NCBI RefSeq assembly: GCF_001646865.1
Contig: NZ_LRRB01000117.1
Coordinates: 1 to 36,150, forward strand
Origin: Aldersonia kunmingensis
GTDB taxonomy: Bacteria; Actinomycetota; Actinomycetes; Mycobacteriales; Mycobacteriaceae
DNA: 36,150 nt
Direction: 5' to 3'
Part shown: one piece after another, positions 1 to 8,846 of the stretch
How positions within the stretch are numbered: position 1 is the stretch's first letter
Layout: every line of letters starts with the position of its first letter
Translations under genes and position numbers: made by a program
Notes under the pieces: model-generated
The model's input: the letters and a program-made list of their open reading frames with translations, nothing else
Told to the model about the DNA's origin: nothing
Databases searched by the model: none

Positions 1-16
1 GAAGGACGACAAGTAG
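1..16 (+). CDS. 3' end of an unidentified gene (partial)
   Basis: Reading from base 2, the frame gives Lys-Asp-Asp-Lys followed by TAG at 14-16, and a strong terminator hairpin follows 17 bases later. That arrangement suggests the tail of a plus-strand gene entering from the left. Four residues cannot identify it. Another frame is also open here, so the call rests mainly on the terminator. Confidence 0.35.
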
Positions 17-33
17 CCCAACGGGCGAAACGA

Positions 34-65
34 AAAGGCCCCGCACCGGATGGTGCGGGGCCTTT
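34..65. terminator. Bidirectional intrinsic terminator
   Basis: There is a perfect 14-bp stem (34-47 with 52-65) around a GGAT loop. The arms begin with AAA and end with TTT, so the hairpin has a T-tract on both strands. It lies between the incoming plus-strand gene and the minus-strand membrane protein that stops at 79, and can serve both. Confidence 0.85.
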
Positions 66-78
66 CGCTTGCCCATAT

Positions 79-1005
79 CTAGCTGGTCGCCGGTGACACC
101 GGTCCACGCACCAGAACGCGGAATGCGTAGGTTGCGGCGATCAAGGTGACCGGACCCGAGACGAGCAGGCCGACGCCGCACAGGATCGCGCCGACGATGT
201 TCAGGCCGATGCAGGCCAGCGCCAGCAAGAGCAGCGGACCGACATTCTGCGAGACCAGGTTGTAGCTCGACTTGATGGCGTCGACGGCTTCCCGTCGCTG
301 ATCGATGACGAACGGCAGCGTATAGAACAGCAGGAACCCGACGATGATGCCCGGGATGATGCACAGGATCAGACCAACCCAGGTGGCCAGGCCGACCAGC
401 AGCGCGGCCAGGACCAGCTGTCCGACGTTCTCCCAGCGGAAGAACGACCCGAAGTCCGGGCGGCGGCCGTCCAACTCGTGCAGGGCGCCCTGGAAGAACG
501 CGGCCTGAATCAGCACGCCCACCACGAACAGGATGAGGGCGCCGATGATCGCGAGCACGATCGAATCGCTCACACGGAACAAGACCTGCAGCAGGCCCTG
601 GATCACGATCGCGGCCAGCGTGATACCGATCCACACCAGCGCGTTGCCCTTGAACTTCTCCCAGCCGTAGCCGATCGCTGCACCGACGCTCAGCTCCGGT
701 CCGGCGTCATAGCCGTATCCGCCGGATGCGGCGGGGAAGGGCTCGCCATAACCGGGCCCCGGCGGCGGCGGGGGATATCCGCCCTGCGGCGGCTGACCGT
801 ACTGCCCGGGCGGGGGACCGTAGCCACCACCGGGAGGCGGACCATATCCGCCCGGTGGGGGTCCCTGGGGCGGCGGTCCGTACTGACCGGGCTGACCCGG
901 CGGCGGGCCCTGCGGGGGCTGGCCGCCGGGGTACGGCGGGTATTGGGGGTCGTTCTGCGGTGTATCGCCGCCCTCGCCACGCGGCGGCGGGGGATTTTCA
1001 GTCAT
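79..1005 (-). CDS. Pro/Gly-rich N-terminus, multi-pass membrane protein
   Basis: The predicted product has 308 residues. The first 115 or so are low-complexity Pro/Gly/Gln/Tyr repeats of the PPPG-GYGPP type. They are followed by a soluble linker (ELSVGAAIGYGWEKFKGNA) and about six hydrophobic segments, for example ALVWIGITLAAIVIQGLLQV and VLAIIGALILFVVGVLIQAA. This matches the actinobacterial Pro/Gly-rich transmembrane proteins; from memory, M. tuberculosis Rv2560 sits beside rarA in the same way. The molecular function is unknown. I chose the ATG at 1005 because AAGGA lies about seven bases upstream and the proline-rich tract begins there; the longer open frame upstream is non-coding in character. 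It is divergent from the phosphotransferase at 1247. Confidence 0.85.
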   Translation of the reverse strand: MTENPPPPRGEGGDTPQNDPQYPPYPGGQPPQGPPPGQPGQYGPPPQGPPPGGYGPPPGGGYGPPPGQYGQPPQGGYPPPPPGPGYGEPFPAASGGYGYDAGPELSVGAAIGYGWEKFKGNALVWIGITLAAIVIQGLLQVLFRVSDSIVLAIIGALILFVVGVLIQAAFFQGALHELDGRRPDFGSFFRWENVGQLVLAALLVGLATWVGLILCIIPGIIVGFLLFYTLPFVIDQRREAVDAIKSSYNLVSQNVGPLLLLALACIGLNIVGAILCGVGLLVSGPVTLIAATYAFRVLVRGPVSPATS

Positions 1006-1121
1006 CTGCGTTTCCTTGCAGGAGAAGGAGGGATTACGGAAAATTCGGACCTCGCCACACTCTAGGTGCAACCGAGGTGTCAAGCGCGGCACGAGCGATC
1101 TTGCTCCGGCGTGTCTTGCAA

Positions 1122-1165
1122 GGTGTTTGCTCTGAACACCCCGTAATGAACTTGCAACCGGTTGC
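1122..1165. promoter_or_regulatory. Two inverted repeats in a divergent intergenic region
   Basis: The 241-bp gap between the divergent genes at 1005 and 1247 holds two symmetrical elements. One is GGTGTT-N7-AACACC at 1122-1140. The other is a perfect 12-bp palindrome, GCAACCGGTTGC, at 1154-1165. Their position fits operator sites for one or both flanking genes, but no regulator is identified. Nothing else was recognised in the gap apart from the -10 at 1233. Confidence 0.35.
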
Positions 1166-1232
1166 GCCGAGTGGTCACCGTCGCGTGCTCGTAGTGAAAC
1201 TCTCCGTCGGGCAGAATCTGTCCGAACACGGG

Positions 1233-1238
1233 TAGGTT
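1233..1238 (+). promoter_or_regulatory. -10 box TAGGTT of a (near-)leaderless promoter
   Basis: TAGGTT fits the actinobacterial TAnnnT -10 consensus and ends eight bases before the ATG at 1247. Transcription would therefore start at or just before the start codon. No convincing -35 is visible. Confidence 0.5.
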
Positions 1239-1246
1239 GGAAGGTA

Positions 1247-2416
1247 ATGACCGCAGTATTGGCCGAACGCGCAGCCGAAGTCCTGGCCGCTGCGCAGCAG
1301 TTGCTCACCAAGCGTATGGGGTCACCCGTCAAGCTTGTGGACCCGGTGGAACTGGGGGCGGGTCGCCGCACGGTCGTGCTGCGTGCCCGAATTGCGGAGA
1401 ATGCGTATTCCCTTCCGCGGACGGTCATCCTGAAGCAGATCAACGGTTCCGCGTACGAGGCGCTGAACCGGGGTCCCGAGGCGCGCGGCGACACCGCACT
1501 CGCATCGGCATTCGTTCGGGAAGCGGTTTGCTACCAGTTCGCCACCTCGCTCGCGCCGGGCAACCGACCCGGCCCGGAACTGCTCGGTTACGACATCGAT
1601 TCGCGCCTGCTGGTGTTGAGCGATCTCGGCGATGAACACCAGATGACGAGCCTGCTGAAGCACGGTGACGACAACGCCGTCACGAACATGCTGATGGCCC
1701 AGGCACAGGCGCTGGGCCGCATGCACGCGGCCACCGTCGGCCGCGAAGACGACTTCATCGCACTGGCTCGGCGAGCAGACATGGACCGTCACGACGAGCT
1801 GGCCGAACAGGCCGAGGCGTCGGTGGAGGGCCTCGCGGATCTGCTGCGCGAAAAGGTCGGCATCGAGGTGCCTGCCGATATCACCGAGATGGCTCGGCGG
1901 TGCAGCAAGCTTTTCAGCGGCGGGCGGCTGCGGGCGTTCAGTCCGTCCGACCTGTGCCCGGACAACATCATCGTCAACGGGGAAGGCGTCCGCTTCCTCG
2001 ATTACGAGTGGGGCGGCTTCCGAGACGCGACGCTCGACATTGCGGAGACGCTGGTCTCCTTCCCGGGTTGCCTGTGCGACTACGACCTGACTGCGCCGCG
2101 TGCGCGGGCGATGGTGGAAGCCTGGCGCGCCGAGGTGGTCGGGATGTGGCCGCAGCTCGCCGACGACGAACTGCTGCGGCGCAAGATTCTCGACGCCGAG
2201 CTGATCTGGGTGTGGCTCAGCACGTTCTGGTACCTGCCGGACAACAACTCACGCCTCGCCGAGGTTCGCGAGCACGGCTTGGCGGTGCGGCGCTCGGTCG
2301 CGTTGCCGCGCCGGTGGCGATCGCTGGCAACCTTTGCCGTACATGTAGGTGAGGGTTCGCTCGCCGCGTTTGCCGAGGCAGTGGCGGACGCCTTCGAAAC
2401 CAAGTGGGTCGGCTAG
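1247..2416 (+). CDS. Aminoglycoside-phosphotransferase-fold kinase-like protein
   Basis: The predicted product has 389 residues and a protein-kinase-like APH/choline kinase fold. The N-lobe has a beta-strand lysine in VILKQING. The catalytic loop reads FSPSDLCPDN, giving catalytic-base Asp235 and metal-binding Asn240. FLDYEW supplies the Mg-binding Asp252, followed by the family's DATLDIAETL helix. The usual His-Gly before the catalytic Asp (HGD) is replaced by Pro-Ser, so activity and substrate are uncertain. A real aminoglycoside-resistance role should not be assumed; many members phosphorylate small metabolites. The ATG at 1247 is supported by the -10 box eight bases upstream. The gene is convergent with the sigma factor, 21 bp away. 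Confidence 0.8.
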   Translation: MTAVLAERAAEVLAAAQQLLTKRMGSPVKLVDPVELGAGRRTVVLRARIAENAYSLPRTVILKQINGSAYEALNRGPEARGDTALASAFVREAVCYQFATSLAPGNRPGPELLGYDIDSRLLVLSDLGDEHQMTSLLKHGDDNAVTNMLMAQAQALGRMHAATVGREDDFIALARRADMDRHDELAEQAEASVEGLADLLREKVGIEVPADITEMARRCSKLFSGGRLRAFSPSDLCPDNIIVNGEGVRFLDYEWGGFRDATLDIAETLVSFPGCLCDYDLTAPRARAMVEAWRAEVVGMWPQLADDELLRRKILDAELIWVWLSTFWYLPDNNSRLAEVREHGLAVRRSVALPRRWRSLATFAVHVGEGSLAAFAEAVADAFETKWVG

Positions 2417-2437
2417 GCCGATCCCGCGGCCAGGAGC

Positions 2438-3787
2438 TCAGCGTTCCGGGACAACGCCATTCGCGCAGGATTCGGCGCGGGAGTTGAGAAGGTCTCGCTC
2501 GGCCTGATTTCGGGTCAGTTCCGCTGCCTGTTCGAATTCGGCTCGGGCCTCGTCGAATCGGCCCAGGTGAGCGAGGAAATCGCCGCGCACGCTTGGCAGC
2601 AGGTGGTAGTTGCGCAGCGACGGCTCGTCGCGGATCGCGTCGACAACGGCCAATCCGGCCGCCGGCCCGCGTGCCATCGATAGCGCCACCGCGCGGTTGA
2701 GTTCGACGATCGGCGACGGCTGCTTTGCCGCGAGCAGACCATAGAGGCTCGCGATGCGTTCCCAGTCGGTGTCCTCGGCGCGCGCGGCGCGTGCGTGGCA
2801 GGCCGCGATCGCGGCCTGCATCGTGTACGTACCGGGTTCGGCGGCAAGGTCTTCGGCGCGTTCGAGGGCATCGAGTCCGCGGCGGATCATCAGTTGGTCC
2901 CAACGGCTGCGGTCTTGATCGAGCAAAAGGATCGCTTCGCCGTTGGGTCCGCGTCGGGCGGCGGTGCGTGACGCCTGGATTTCCATCAGCGCCACGAGGC
3001 CGTGCACCTCGGCCTCGTCGGGCATGAGGCCGGCCAGGATCCGACCGAGTCGCAATGCCTCCGCACACATCTCGGGTCGCAGCCAGTCGTCGCCGGCCGT
3101 CGCGGAGTAACCCTCGTTGAAGATCAGGTAGATCACCTCGAGCACCGAGTCGAGCCGCGCAGGAAGCTCATCCCTGCCAGGCACCTCGAATGGCACCTGC
3201 GCGTCGGCGAGCGTGCGTTTCGCCCGCACGATTCGTTGCGCCACGGTTGATTCCGACGCAAGGAAGGCCCGCGCGATCTCCGGTGTTGTGAGCCCGCCGA
3301 GCAGCTTCAGCGTGAGGGCTACGCGAGCCTCGGTGGACAGCACCGGATGGCACGAAACGAACATCAGGCGCAGCAGGTCGTCTTCGATCTGCTCCTCGAG
3401 CAACGCCTCGTCCTCGACACCCGAGTTCAGCTCGGTTTCGAGATCGCGTGCGATCTCCTGATGCTTGCGGTCGAGGCGCTCCTGGCGCCGGAATCGGTCG
3501 ATCGCGCGGCGCTTCGCGATGGCCATCAACCAGGCGCCCGGGTTTCGCGGAACGCCGGTTTGTGGCCACTGCTCGAGCGCGGCGACGAGGGCGTCCTGTG
3601 CGAGTTCCTCGGCGAGGCCGACGTCGTGCACCATGCGGGTGAGTCCGGCGATCACGCGCGCGGATTCGATTCGCCAGACGGCATCGATCGCCGCGTGGGT
3701 TTCGTCGGTCGGCGGGGGAGTTGGCTCGTGGTCGGCCGTCACGATCACCAATCTCACCACGTCCTGCCGACATGCGGCGCGGGTCAT
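2438..3787 (-). CDS. ECF42-group RNA polymerase sigma factor with TPR-like C-terminal extension
   Basis: The predicted product has 449 residues, far longer than a classical 180-200 residue ECF sigma factor. Region sigma-2 (about residues 38-105) includes LAQDALVAALEQWP and NPGAWLMAIAKRRAIDRFRR. Region sigma-4 (about 135-192) includes LGGLTTPEIARAFLASESTVAQRIVRAKRTL. A helical C-terminal extension of about 250 residues follows (LVALMEIQASRTAAR, NRAVALSMARGPAAGL, YHLLPSVRGDFLAHLGRFDEA). This architecture, and a YCII-type gene immediately upstream, define the ECF42 group (DUF6596 extension). Such sigma factors have no anti-sigma factor and are thought to be controlled by their own extension. The ATG overlaps the stop of the upstream gene (ATGA), indicating translational coupling. 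A GTG at codon 16 is an alternative start. Confidence 0.9.
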   Translation of the reverse strand: MTRAACRQDVVRLVIVTADHEPTPPPTDETHAAIDAVWRIESARVIAGLTRMVHDVGLAEELAQDALVAALEQWPQTGVPRNPGAWLMAIAKRRAIDRFRRQERLDRKHQEIARDLETELNSGVEDEALLEEQIEDDLLRLMFVSCHPVLSTEARVALTLKLLGGLTTPEIARAFLASESTVAQRIVRAKRTLADAQVPFEVPGRDELPARLDSVLEVIYLIFNEGYSATAGDDWLRPEMCAEALRLGRILAGLMPDEAEVHGLVALMEIQASRTAARRGPNGEAILLLDQDRSRWDQLMIRRGLDALERAEDLAAEPGTYTMQAAIAACHARAARAEDTDWERIASLYGLLAAKQPSPIVELNRAVALSMARGPAAGLAVVDAIRDEPSLRNYHLLPSVRGDFLAHLGRFDEARAEFEQAAELTRNQAERDLLNSRAESCANGVVPER

Positions 3788-4074
3788 GTTCCGGCGATCG
3801 GGGCCACCGTCAGTTCGACGTCGACGAATTCGTCCGCCAGCCGATTCGCCCACTCGACTGCCTCGGCGAGCGAGCGCACGTCGACGATCACCAGTCCGGT
3901 CGGCGCGGCGTCACCCGTTCCACCGGCGATCCGTTGGCCGTCCCGTACGGCGATGCGGGCACCGGCCGGCTCGAGTGTGTCGCAGGCGAGTAGCACCCCC
4001 GCGCGGTGCGCGGCAGCCGCGAAGCGGTCTCGCGCGGGGACGGTGGGACTGCGGTAGAGGACGAGGTAGCGCAT
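3784..4074 (-). CDS. Short YCII/DGPF-family protein, partner of the ECF42 sigma factor
   Basis: The predicted product has 96 residues. It begins [10 protein letters not shown] and contains [22 protein letters not shown] and [10 protein letters not shown], which follow the YCII-like ferredoxin-fold proteins encoded beside ECF42 sigma factors. Two things are unusual. The protein is short, since relatives are usually 110-140 residues. The stretch expected to carry the name-giving DGPF motif reads GTGDAAPTG instead. The biochemical role of the family is unknown. The ATG at 4074 is preceded by GGGAG at suitable spacing. It is the first gene of the operon, overlapping the sigma gene by ATGA, and is preceded by an ECF42-like promoter at 4114-4140. 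Confidence 0.75.
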   Translation of the reverse strand: MRYLVLYRSPTVPARDRFAAAAHRAGVLLACDTLEPAGARIAVRDGQRIAGGTGDAAPTGLVIVDVRSLAEAVEWANRLADEFVDVELTVAPIAGT

Positions 4075-4113
4075 CGGTGGGCTCCCGGGGGTCGGAACGG
4101 CTCTTGTCAGTGC

Positions 4114-4140
4114 GTCGTCCGGGGAGCGCACGATTCGACA
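4114..4140 (-). promoter_or_regulatory. Candidate ECF42-dependent promoter (TGTCGA-N17-CGAC)
   Basis: On the minus strand TGTCGA lies at 4140-4135 and CGAC at 4117-4114, separated by exactly 17 bases. The transcript would begin about 35 bases before the YCII start at 4074. As I recall, ECF42 sigma factors recognise TGTCGA in the -35 region and CGA/TC in the -10 region upstream of their own DGPF genes, so this fits autoregulation. The spacing and elements are seen; the regulation is inferred. Confidence 0.7.
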
Positions 4141-4170
4141 GCCCCGCCCTCGGGAGGCAACCGAGGTCGG

Positions 4171-4176
4171 TACGGT
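4171..4176 (+). promoter_or_regulatory. -10 box TACGGT of a leaderless rarA promoter
   Basis: TACGGT matches TAnnnT and ends six bases before the GTG at 4183, the usual spacing for a leaderless actinobacterial transcript. It supports the GTG as the true start. It lies back-to-back with the ECF42-type promoter. Confidence 0.6.
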
Positions 4177-4182
4177 CGAGGC

Positions 4183-5529
4183 GTGACCGAAAGTCTGTTC
4201 GAGGTGCCCGGCGAGGGCGGCGACCGCGGTGCGGTTGACTTCGCGGGCCCCGGGGCGAGCGCCCCGCTCGCCGTGCGGATGCGCCCGGCCACCCTCGACG
4301 AGGTGGTTGGGCAGCAGCACCTGCTTGGCCCGGGTTCTCCGCTGCGCCGGCTCGTTGAGGGTGCGGGCGCGGCATCGGTACTGCTCTACGGCCCACCAGG
4401 GACCGGGAAGACCACGCTGGCCTCGCTCATTTCGCAGGCCACCGGACGCCGGTTCGAGGCATTGTCGGCGTTGTCCGCGGGTGTCAAGGAGGTTCGCGCG
4501 GTCATCGATCTCGCGCGGCGTCGCCTGTTGAACAACGAGCAGACCGTGCTGTTCATCGACGAGGTGCACCGGTTCTCCAAGACGCAGCAGGACGCCCTGC
4601 TCGCCGCGGTCGAGAACCGGATCGTCCTGCTCGTCGGCGCCACCACCGAAAACCCGTCGTTCTCGGTGGTCTCTCCGCTGCTGTCGCGGTCGCTGGTGCT
4701 GCAGCTGCGCTCACTGTCGGACGACGACATCAGGGCGGTGCTGGACCGCGCGCTGACCGACCCTCGGGGTCTCGGCGGCCGGTACACGATTGCCGACGAC
4801 GCCGTCGACCACATCGTGCGCATCGGCGGCGGCGACGCGCGACGCGCACTCACCGCGCTGGAAGCCGCCGCGGAGGCCACGGGTGACGGCTCCGAGGTCA
4901 CCCTCGAACTCGTCGAGGCCAGCGTCGACCGCGCCGCCGTGCGCTACGACCGGGACGGTGATCAGCACTACGACGTGATCAGCGCCTTCATCAAATCGAT
5001 CCGCGGGTCCGACGTCGACGCGGCACTGCACTACCTCGCGCGGATGATCACCGCAGGCGAGGACCCGCGTTTCATCGCCCGCCGGCTCGTCGTGCATGCG
5101 AGCGAGGACATCGGCATGGCCGACCCGACCGCACTGCAGACCGCGACCGCCGCCGCGCAGGCCGTGCAGCTGATCGGGATGCCCGAGGCGAAACTCGCGC
5201 TGGCTCAGGCGACGATTCATCTCGCCACCGCTCCGAAGTCCGGTGCCGTCGTGGCCGCAATCGGGGCCGCGATGGCCGATGTCTCCGCGGGGAAGGCCGG
5301 GCTGGTCCCGCCGCACCTGCGCGATGGCCATTACGCCGGTGCCGAGCGGCTCGGCAATGCCAAGGGGTACCGGTATCCGCACGACGATCCCGACGGTGTG
5401 CTCGCTCAGCAGTACCCGCCGGACGACCTCGTCGGAGTCGACTACTACGTGCCGACCGATCACGGCGTCGAACGTGAAATAGGCCCTCGGGTCGAAAAGT
5501 TGCGCCGGATCGTGCGCGGCCGTCGCTAA
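4183..5529 (+). CDS. rarA: Replication-associated recombination protein A (RarA/MgsA AAA+ ATPase)
   Basis: The predicted product has 448 residues, the normal family length. It is a clamp-loader-like AAA+ ATPase acting at stalled replication forks. Visible motifs are [15 protein letters not shown] at the N-terminus, Walker [10 protein letters not shown] (about 70-78), Walker [10 protein letters not shown] (Asp126-Glu127), sensor 1 GATTENPSF and arginine-bearing [10 protein letters not shown]. The C-terminal tetramerisation and lid region includes [26 protein letters not shown]. The GTG start at 4183 is preferred over the upstream in-frame ATG at 4006 because a -10 box sits at 4171-4176 and because family homology begins shortly after it. 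From memory, M. tuberculosis has the same neighbour order (Rv2559c close to alaS). Confidence 0.95.
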   Translation: MTESLFEVPGEGGDRGAVDFAGPGASAPLAVRMRPATLDEVVGQQHLLGPGSPLRRLVEGAGAASVLLYGPPGTGKTTLASLISQATGRRFEALSALSAGVKEVRAVIDLARRRLLNNEQTVLFIDEVHRFSKTQQDALLAAVENRIVLLVGATTENPSFSVVSPLLSRSLVLQLRSLSDDDIRAVLDRALTDPRGLGGRYTIADDAVDHIVRIGGGDARRALTALEAAAEATGDGSEVTLELVEASVDRAAVRYDRDGDQHYDVISAFIKSIRGSDVDAALHYLARMITAGEDPRFIARRLVVHASEDIGMADPTALQTATAAAQAVQLIGMPEAKLALAQATIHLATAPKSGAVVAAIGAAMADVSAGKAGLVPPHLRDGHYAGAERLGNAKGYRYPHDDPDGVLAQQYPPDDLVGVDYYVPTDHGVEREIGPRVEKLRRIVRGRR

Positions 5530-5568
5530 CCGTGTCCAGCCATGCATAACTGAGTGGCACGCCCCCGG

Positions 5569-5574
5569 TAGTCT
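5569..5574 (+). promoter_or_regulatory. Possible -10 box (TAGTCT) for alaS
   Basis: TAGTCT fits TAnnnT and would give a leader of about 35 nt carrying the GAAGGA ribosome binding site at 5603-5608. No clear -35 is visible, and read-through from rarA is equally possible. Confidence 0.35.
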
Positions 5575-5614
5575 GGACGAGGCCGAAATCGCGCTTCGAG
5601 TTGAAGGATTACAC

Positions 5615-8278
5615 GTGCAGACCCATGAGATCAGGCGGCGTTTCCTTGATCATTTCGTCAAGGCCGGACACACCGAGGTCCCAAGCGCGTCGCTGATCCT
5701 CAACGACCCCAACCTGCTGTTCGTCAATGCGGGCATGGTTCAGTTCGTGCCGTTCTTCCTCGGTCAGCAGACCCCGCCGTACCCGCGGGCGGCCAGCGTG
5801 CAGAAGTGCGTGCGCACCCTCGACATCGAGAACGTCGGCATCACGACTCGGCACAACACGTTCTTCCAGATGGCCGGCAACTTCTCCTTCGGCGACTACT
5901 TCAAGCGCGAGGCGATCGAGTTCGCCTGGACTCTGCTGACGAACGCCGTCGAGGACGGCGGATACGGATTCGACCCGAGCCGGCTGTGGGTGACCGTCTA
6001 TCTCGATGACGACGAGGCCATCGCGCTGTGGAAGGACGTCGCCGGGCTGCCCGAGGAGCGCATCCAGCGTCGCGGCATGGCCGACAACTACTGGTCGATG
6101 GGCATCCCCGGCCCGTGCGGCCCGTGCTCGGAGATCTACTACGACCGCGGCCCCGAGTACGGCATCGACGGTGGTCCTGAGGCCGACGAGGATCGCTACC
6201 TCGAAATCTGGAACCTCGTCTTCATGCAGAACGAGCGCGGTCTCGGCACCTCGAAGGACAACTTCGAGATCATCGGCCCGCTGCCGAAGCAGAACATCGA
6301 CACCGGCATGGGCGTCGAGCGCGTCGCGTTCCTGCTGCAGGGCGTCGACAACGTCTACGAAACCGACCTCGTTCGACCGGTGATCACCAAGGCCGAGGAG
6401 CTGACCGGCCGGAGCTACGGCTCTGTGCATGAGGACGATGTCCGCTTCCGTGTGATCGCGGACCACGCGCGTACCGCAGCGATGCTGATCGCGGACGGCG
6501 TGAATCCCGGCAACGACGGCCGCGGCTACGTGCTGCGCCGCCTGCTGCGCCGCATTGTTCGCTCCGCGCGCCTGCTCGGCGCCGAGAAGCCCACCATGGC
6601 CGCGTTCATGAGCGTGGTGCGTGACGAAATGTCGCCCTCCTACCCGGAACTCGCGTCCGACTACAAGCGCATCGAGACCGTTGCGGTCGGCGAGGAGACT
6701 GCGTTCCTCAAGACCCTGACCTCGGGGTCCAAGCTGTTCGAGGGCGCCGCGGACTCGGTGAAGGCCAAGGGCGGCAAGGTGATCGGCGGCAACGAGGCGT
6801 TCACCCTGCACGACACCTATGGCTTCCCGATCGACCTCACGCTCGAGATGGCAGCCGAGGCCGGCCTCTCGGTGGATGAAGAGGGCTTCCGTTCGCTGAT
6901 GGCCGAGCAGCGACAGCGTGCGAAGGAAGACGCGCAGGCGCGCAAGCATGCGCACGCCGACCTGACCATCTACAAGGAGTTCGTCGACTCCAACCCCACC
7001 GAGTTCACCGGTTTCAGCGAACTGAACTCCGAGGCTCGCGTGCTTGCCCTGATCTCGGGCGGCGTGCGCATCCCGACCGCAGGCAAGGGCGAGGACGTCG
7101 AGGTCATCCTCGATCGCAGCCCGCTCTACGCCGAGGCCGGCGGCCAGATCGCCGACCAGGGCTCGCTCACCGCCGCCGGTCTTCGCGTCCGCGTCAACGA
7201 CGTACAGAAGATCGCGAAGAAGGTCTGGGTGCACAAGGTCACCATCGAGGAGGGGCAGCTCACCGAGGGTGACGAGGTGCTCGCTCAGGTCGACCCGGGC
7301 TGGCGCAAGGGCGCGACCCAGGGCCACTCGGGCACGCACATGGTGCACGCCGCGCTGCGGCAGGTGCTCGGTCCCAACGCTGTTCAGGCCGGCTCGCTGA
7401 ACAAGCCGGGCTACCTGCGGTTCGACTTCAATTGGCAGGGCGGGCTTTCCGAGCAGCAGAAGGCCGATATCGAGTCGGTTACCAACGACGCCGTCGGCTC
7501 GGATTTCCCGGTCAACACGTTCGTTACCGATCTGCCCAAGGCCAAGACCATGGGTGCGCTCGCGCTGTTCGGCGAGAACTACGGCGACGAGGTCCGCGTC
7601 GTCGAGATCGGCGGCCCGTTCTCGATGGAGCTGTGCGGCGGCACGCACGTCGAGCACTCCAGCCAGATCGGTCCGGTGACACTGCTCGGCGAATCGTCGG
7701 TCGGCTCGGGTATTCGACGTGTTGAGGCGTTCGTCGGCCTGGACTCCTACAAGTACCTCGCCAAGGAGCGGGCCCTGCTCGCCGGTGTCGCGTCGTCGTT
7801 GAAGGTGCCGTCCGAAGAGGTTCCCGCCCGCGTCGAGCAGCTCGTGGAACGCCTGCGCGTCGCCGAGAAGGAACTCGAGAAGACCAAGGCCGCTGCGGTG
7901 CTGTCCGCAGCGGGCACGTTCGTGGACAAGGCGCACCGCGTCGGTGGGCTGCTGCTCGTGGCCGAGCAGGCGCCCGACGGCGTGTCCGGAAATGACCTGC
8001 GCACGCTCGCGATGGACATCCGTGGCCGGTTCAACGAGGCCGCCGTTGTCGTGCTGCTCGGCAGCGCGGACGGGAAGGTGCCGTTCGTCGTCGCCGCGAA
8101 CAAGGGCGCGATCGATCTCGGCATCAAGGCCGGCGACCTGGTCGGCAGCTTCGGTCCGTCGATCTCGGGCCGCGGTGGCGGCAAGCCGGAGCTGGCTCAG
8201 GGCTCGGGCGCCGATCCTGCCGGTATCCCCGCGGGTCTCGCGGCCGTCCGTGCACGGGTCGGCGAACTGGTGGGTTAG
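5615..8278 (+). CDS. alaS: Alanine-tRNA ligase
   Basis: The predicted product has 887 residues, full length for bacterial AlaRS, which charges tRNA-Ala in the cytoplasm. The N-terminal class II catalytic domain starts [19 protein letters not shown] and contains [13 protein letters not shown]-like and [18 protein letters not shown] segments. The editing domain carries the zinc-type residues His571/His575 (HSGTH) and Cys674/His678 (CGGTH). The C-Ala region ends with the glycine-rich [15 protein letters not shown]. The GTG start at 5615 has GAAGGA six bases upstream. A very long minus-strand open frame across this gene is a codon-bias shadow. Confidence 0.98.
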   Translation: MQTHEIRRRFLDHFVKAGHTEVPSASLILNDPNLLFVNAGMVQFVPFFLGQQTPPYPRAASVQKCVRTLDIENVGITTRHNTFFQMAGNFSFGDYFKREAIEFAWTLLTNAVEDGGYGFDPSRLWVTVYLDDDEAIALWKDVAGLPEERIQRRGMADNYWSMGIPGPCGPCSEIYYDRGPEYGIDGGPEADEDRYLEIWNLVFMQNERGLGTSKDNFEIIGPLPKQNIDTGMGVERVAFLLQGVDNVYETDLVRPVITKAEELTGRSYGSVHEDDVRFRVIADHARTAAMLIADGVNPGNDGRGYVLRRLLRRIVRSARLLGAEKPTMAAFMSVVRDEMSPSYPELASDYKRIETVAVGEETAFLKTLTSGSKLFEGAADSVKAKGGKVIGGNEAFTLHDTYGFPIDLTLEMAAEAGLSVDEEGFRSLMAEQRQRAKEDAQARKHAHADLTIYKEFVDSNPTEFTGFSELNSEARVLALISGGVRIPTAGKGEDVEVILDRSPLYAEAGGQIADQGSLTAAGLRVRVNDVQKIAKKVWVHKVTIEEGQLTEGDEVLAQVDPGWRKGATQGHSGTHMVHAALRQVLGPNAVQAGSLNKPGYLRFDFNWQGGLSEQQKADIESVTNDAVGSDFPVNTFVTDLPKAKTMGALALFGENYGDEVRVVEIGGPFSMELCGGTHVEHSSQIGPVTLLGESSVGSGIRRVEAFVGLDSYKYLAKERALLAGVASSLKVPSEEVPARVEQLVERLRVAEKELEKTKAAAVLSAAGTFVDKAHRVGGLLLVAEQAPDGVSGNDLRTLAMDIRGRFNEAAVVVLLGSADGKVPFVVAANKGAIDLGIKAGDLVGSFGPSISGRGGGKPELAQGSGADPAGIPAGLAAVRARVGELVG

Positions 8279-8312
8279 CGCATGTCTCCCAAACTCCCTT
8301 GTCGGCGCCCTA

Positions 8313-8846
8313 GTGCCTGATCTGCCCGGCCCCGACCATCCCGGCGTCGATGATCCCGGTCGCGGGCGTCGCATCGGGATCGATGTGGGCAGCGTCCGGA
8401 TCGGCGTCGCGTCGTGCGATCCGGACGGCATTCTTGCGACCCCGGTTGAGACCGTTGCGCGGGCGAAAGACAACTCGCCGGGCGCTCCGGATATCCGCAG
8501 GATCGTTGCGATCGTGGGGGAGTATGAGGCCGTCGAAGTGATCGTCGGGATGCCGCAGACGCTTCGAGGCGAGCGCGGGAAAGCCGCTGAACTGGCGGTG
8601 GCCTTCGCGCGAAGGCTGCGGACAGCACTCGACCCGGTTCCGGTTCGACTGTCCGACGAACGCCTCACTACAGTGACGGCCGCGCGATCACTCCGCGAGA
8701 GTGGCGTGCGGGCCAAGGGACAGCGCGGCGTGATCGACCAGGCCGCTGCGGTCGCCATCCTGCAGGGATGGCTCGAGGAACGGAGTGCACGGTTGGGACG
8801 CGTCGAAGCTGACGGATCCGTACCGGAGGCGGGGGGCGGCCGGTGA
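8313..8846 (+). CDS. ruvX: RuvX/YqgF-family Holliday junction resolvase-like protein
   Basis: The predicted product has 177 residues with an RNase H-like fold. Motifs are [15 protein letters not shown] (first catalytic Asp), [24 protein letters not shown] and the C-terminal [15 protein letters not shown], which contains the last acidic residue. The family is linked to 16S rRNA 5' processing and to Holliday junction resolution; which applies here is not shown. The GTG at 8313 is the only start close to the conserved N-terminus, giving a leader like the M. tuberculosis protein (short Pro/Asp-rich tail, then DPGRGRR). The stop overlaps the mltG start as GTGA. Confidence 0.93.
   Translation: MPDLPGPDHPGVDDPGRGRRIGIDVGSVRIGVASCDPDGILATPVETVARAKDNSPGAPDIRRIVAIVGEYEAVEVIVGMPQTLRGERGKAAELAVAFARRLRTALDPVPVRLSDERLTTVTAARSLRESGVRAKGQRGVIDQAAAVAILQGWLEERSARLGRVEADGSVPEAGGGR

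Noticed and set aside
1059-1083. TTGACA and TAGAGT as a promoter for the membrane protein on the minus strand
   Set aside because: The spacing is only 13 bases, too short for a normal -35/-10 pair.
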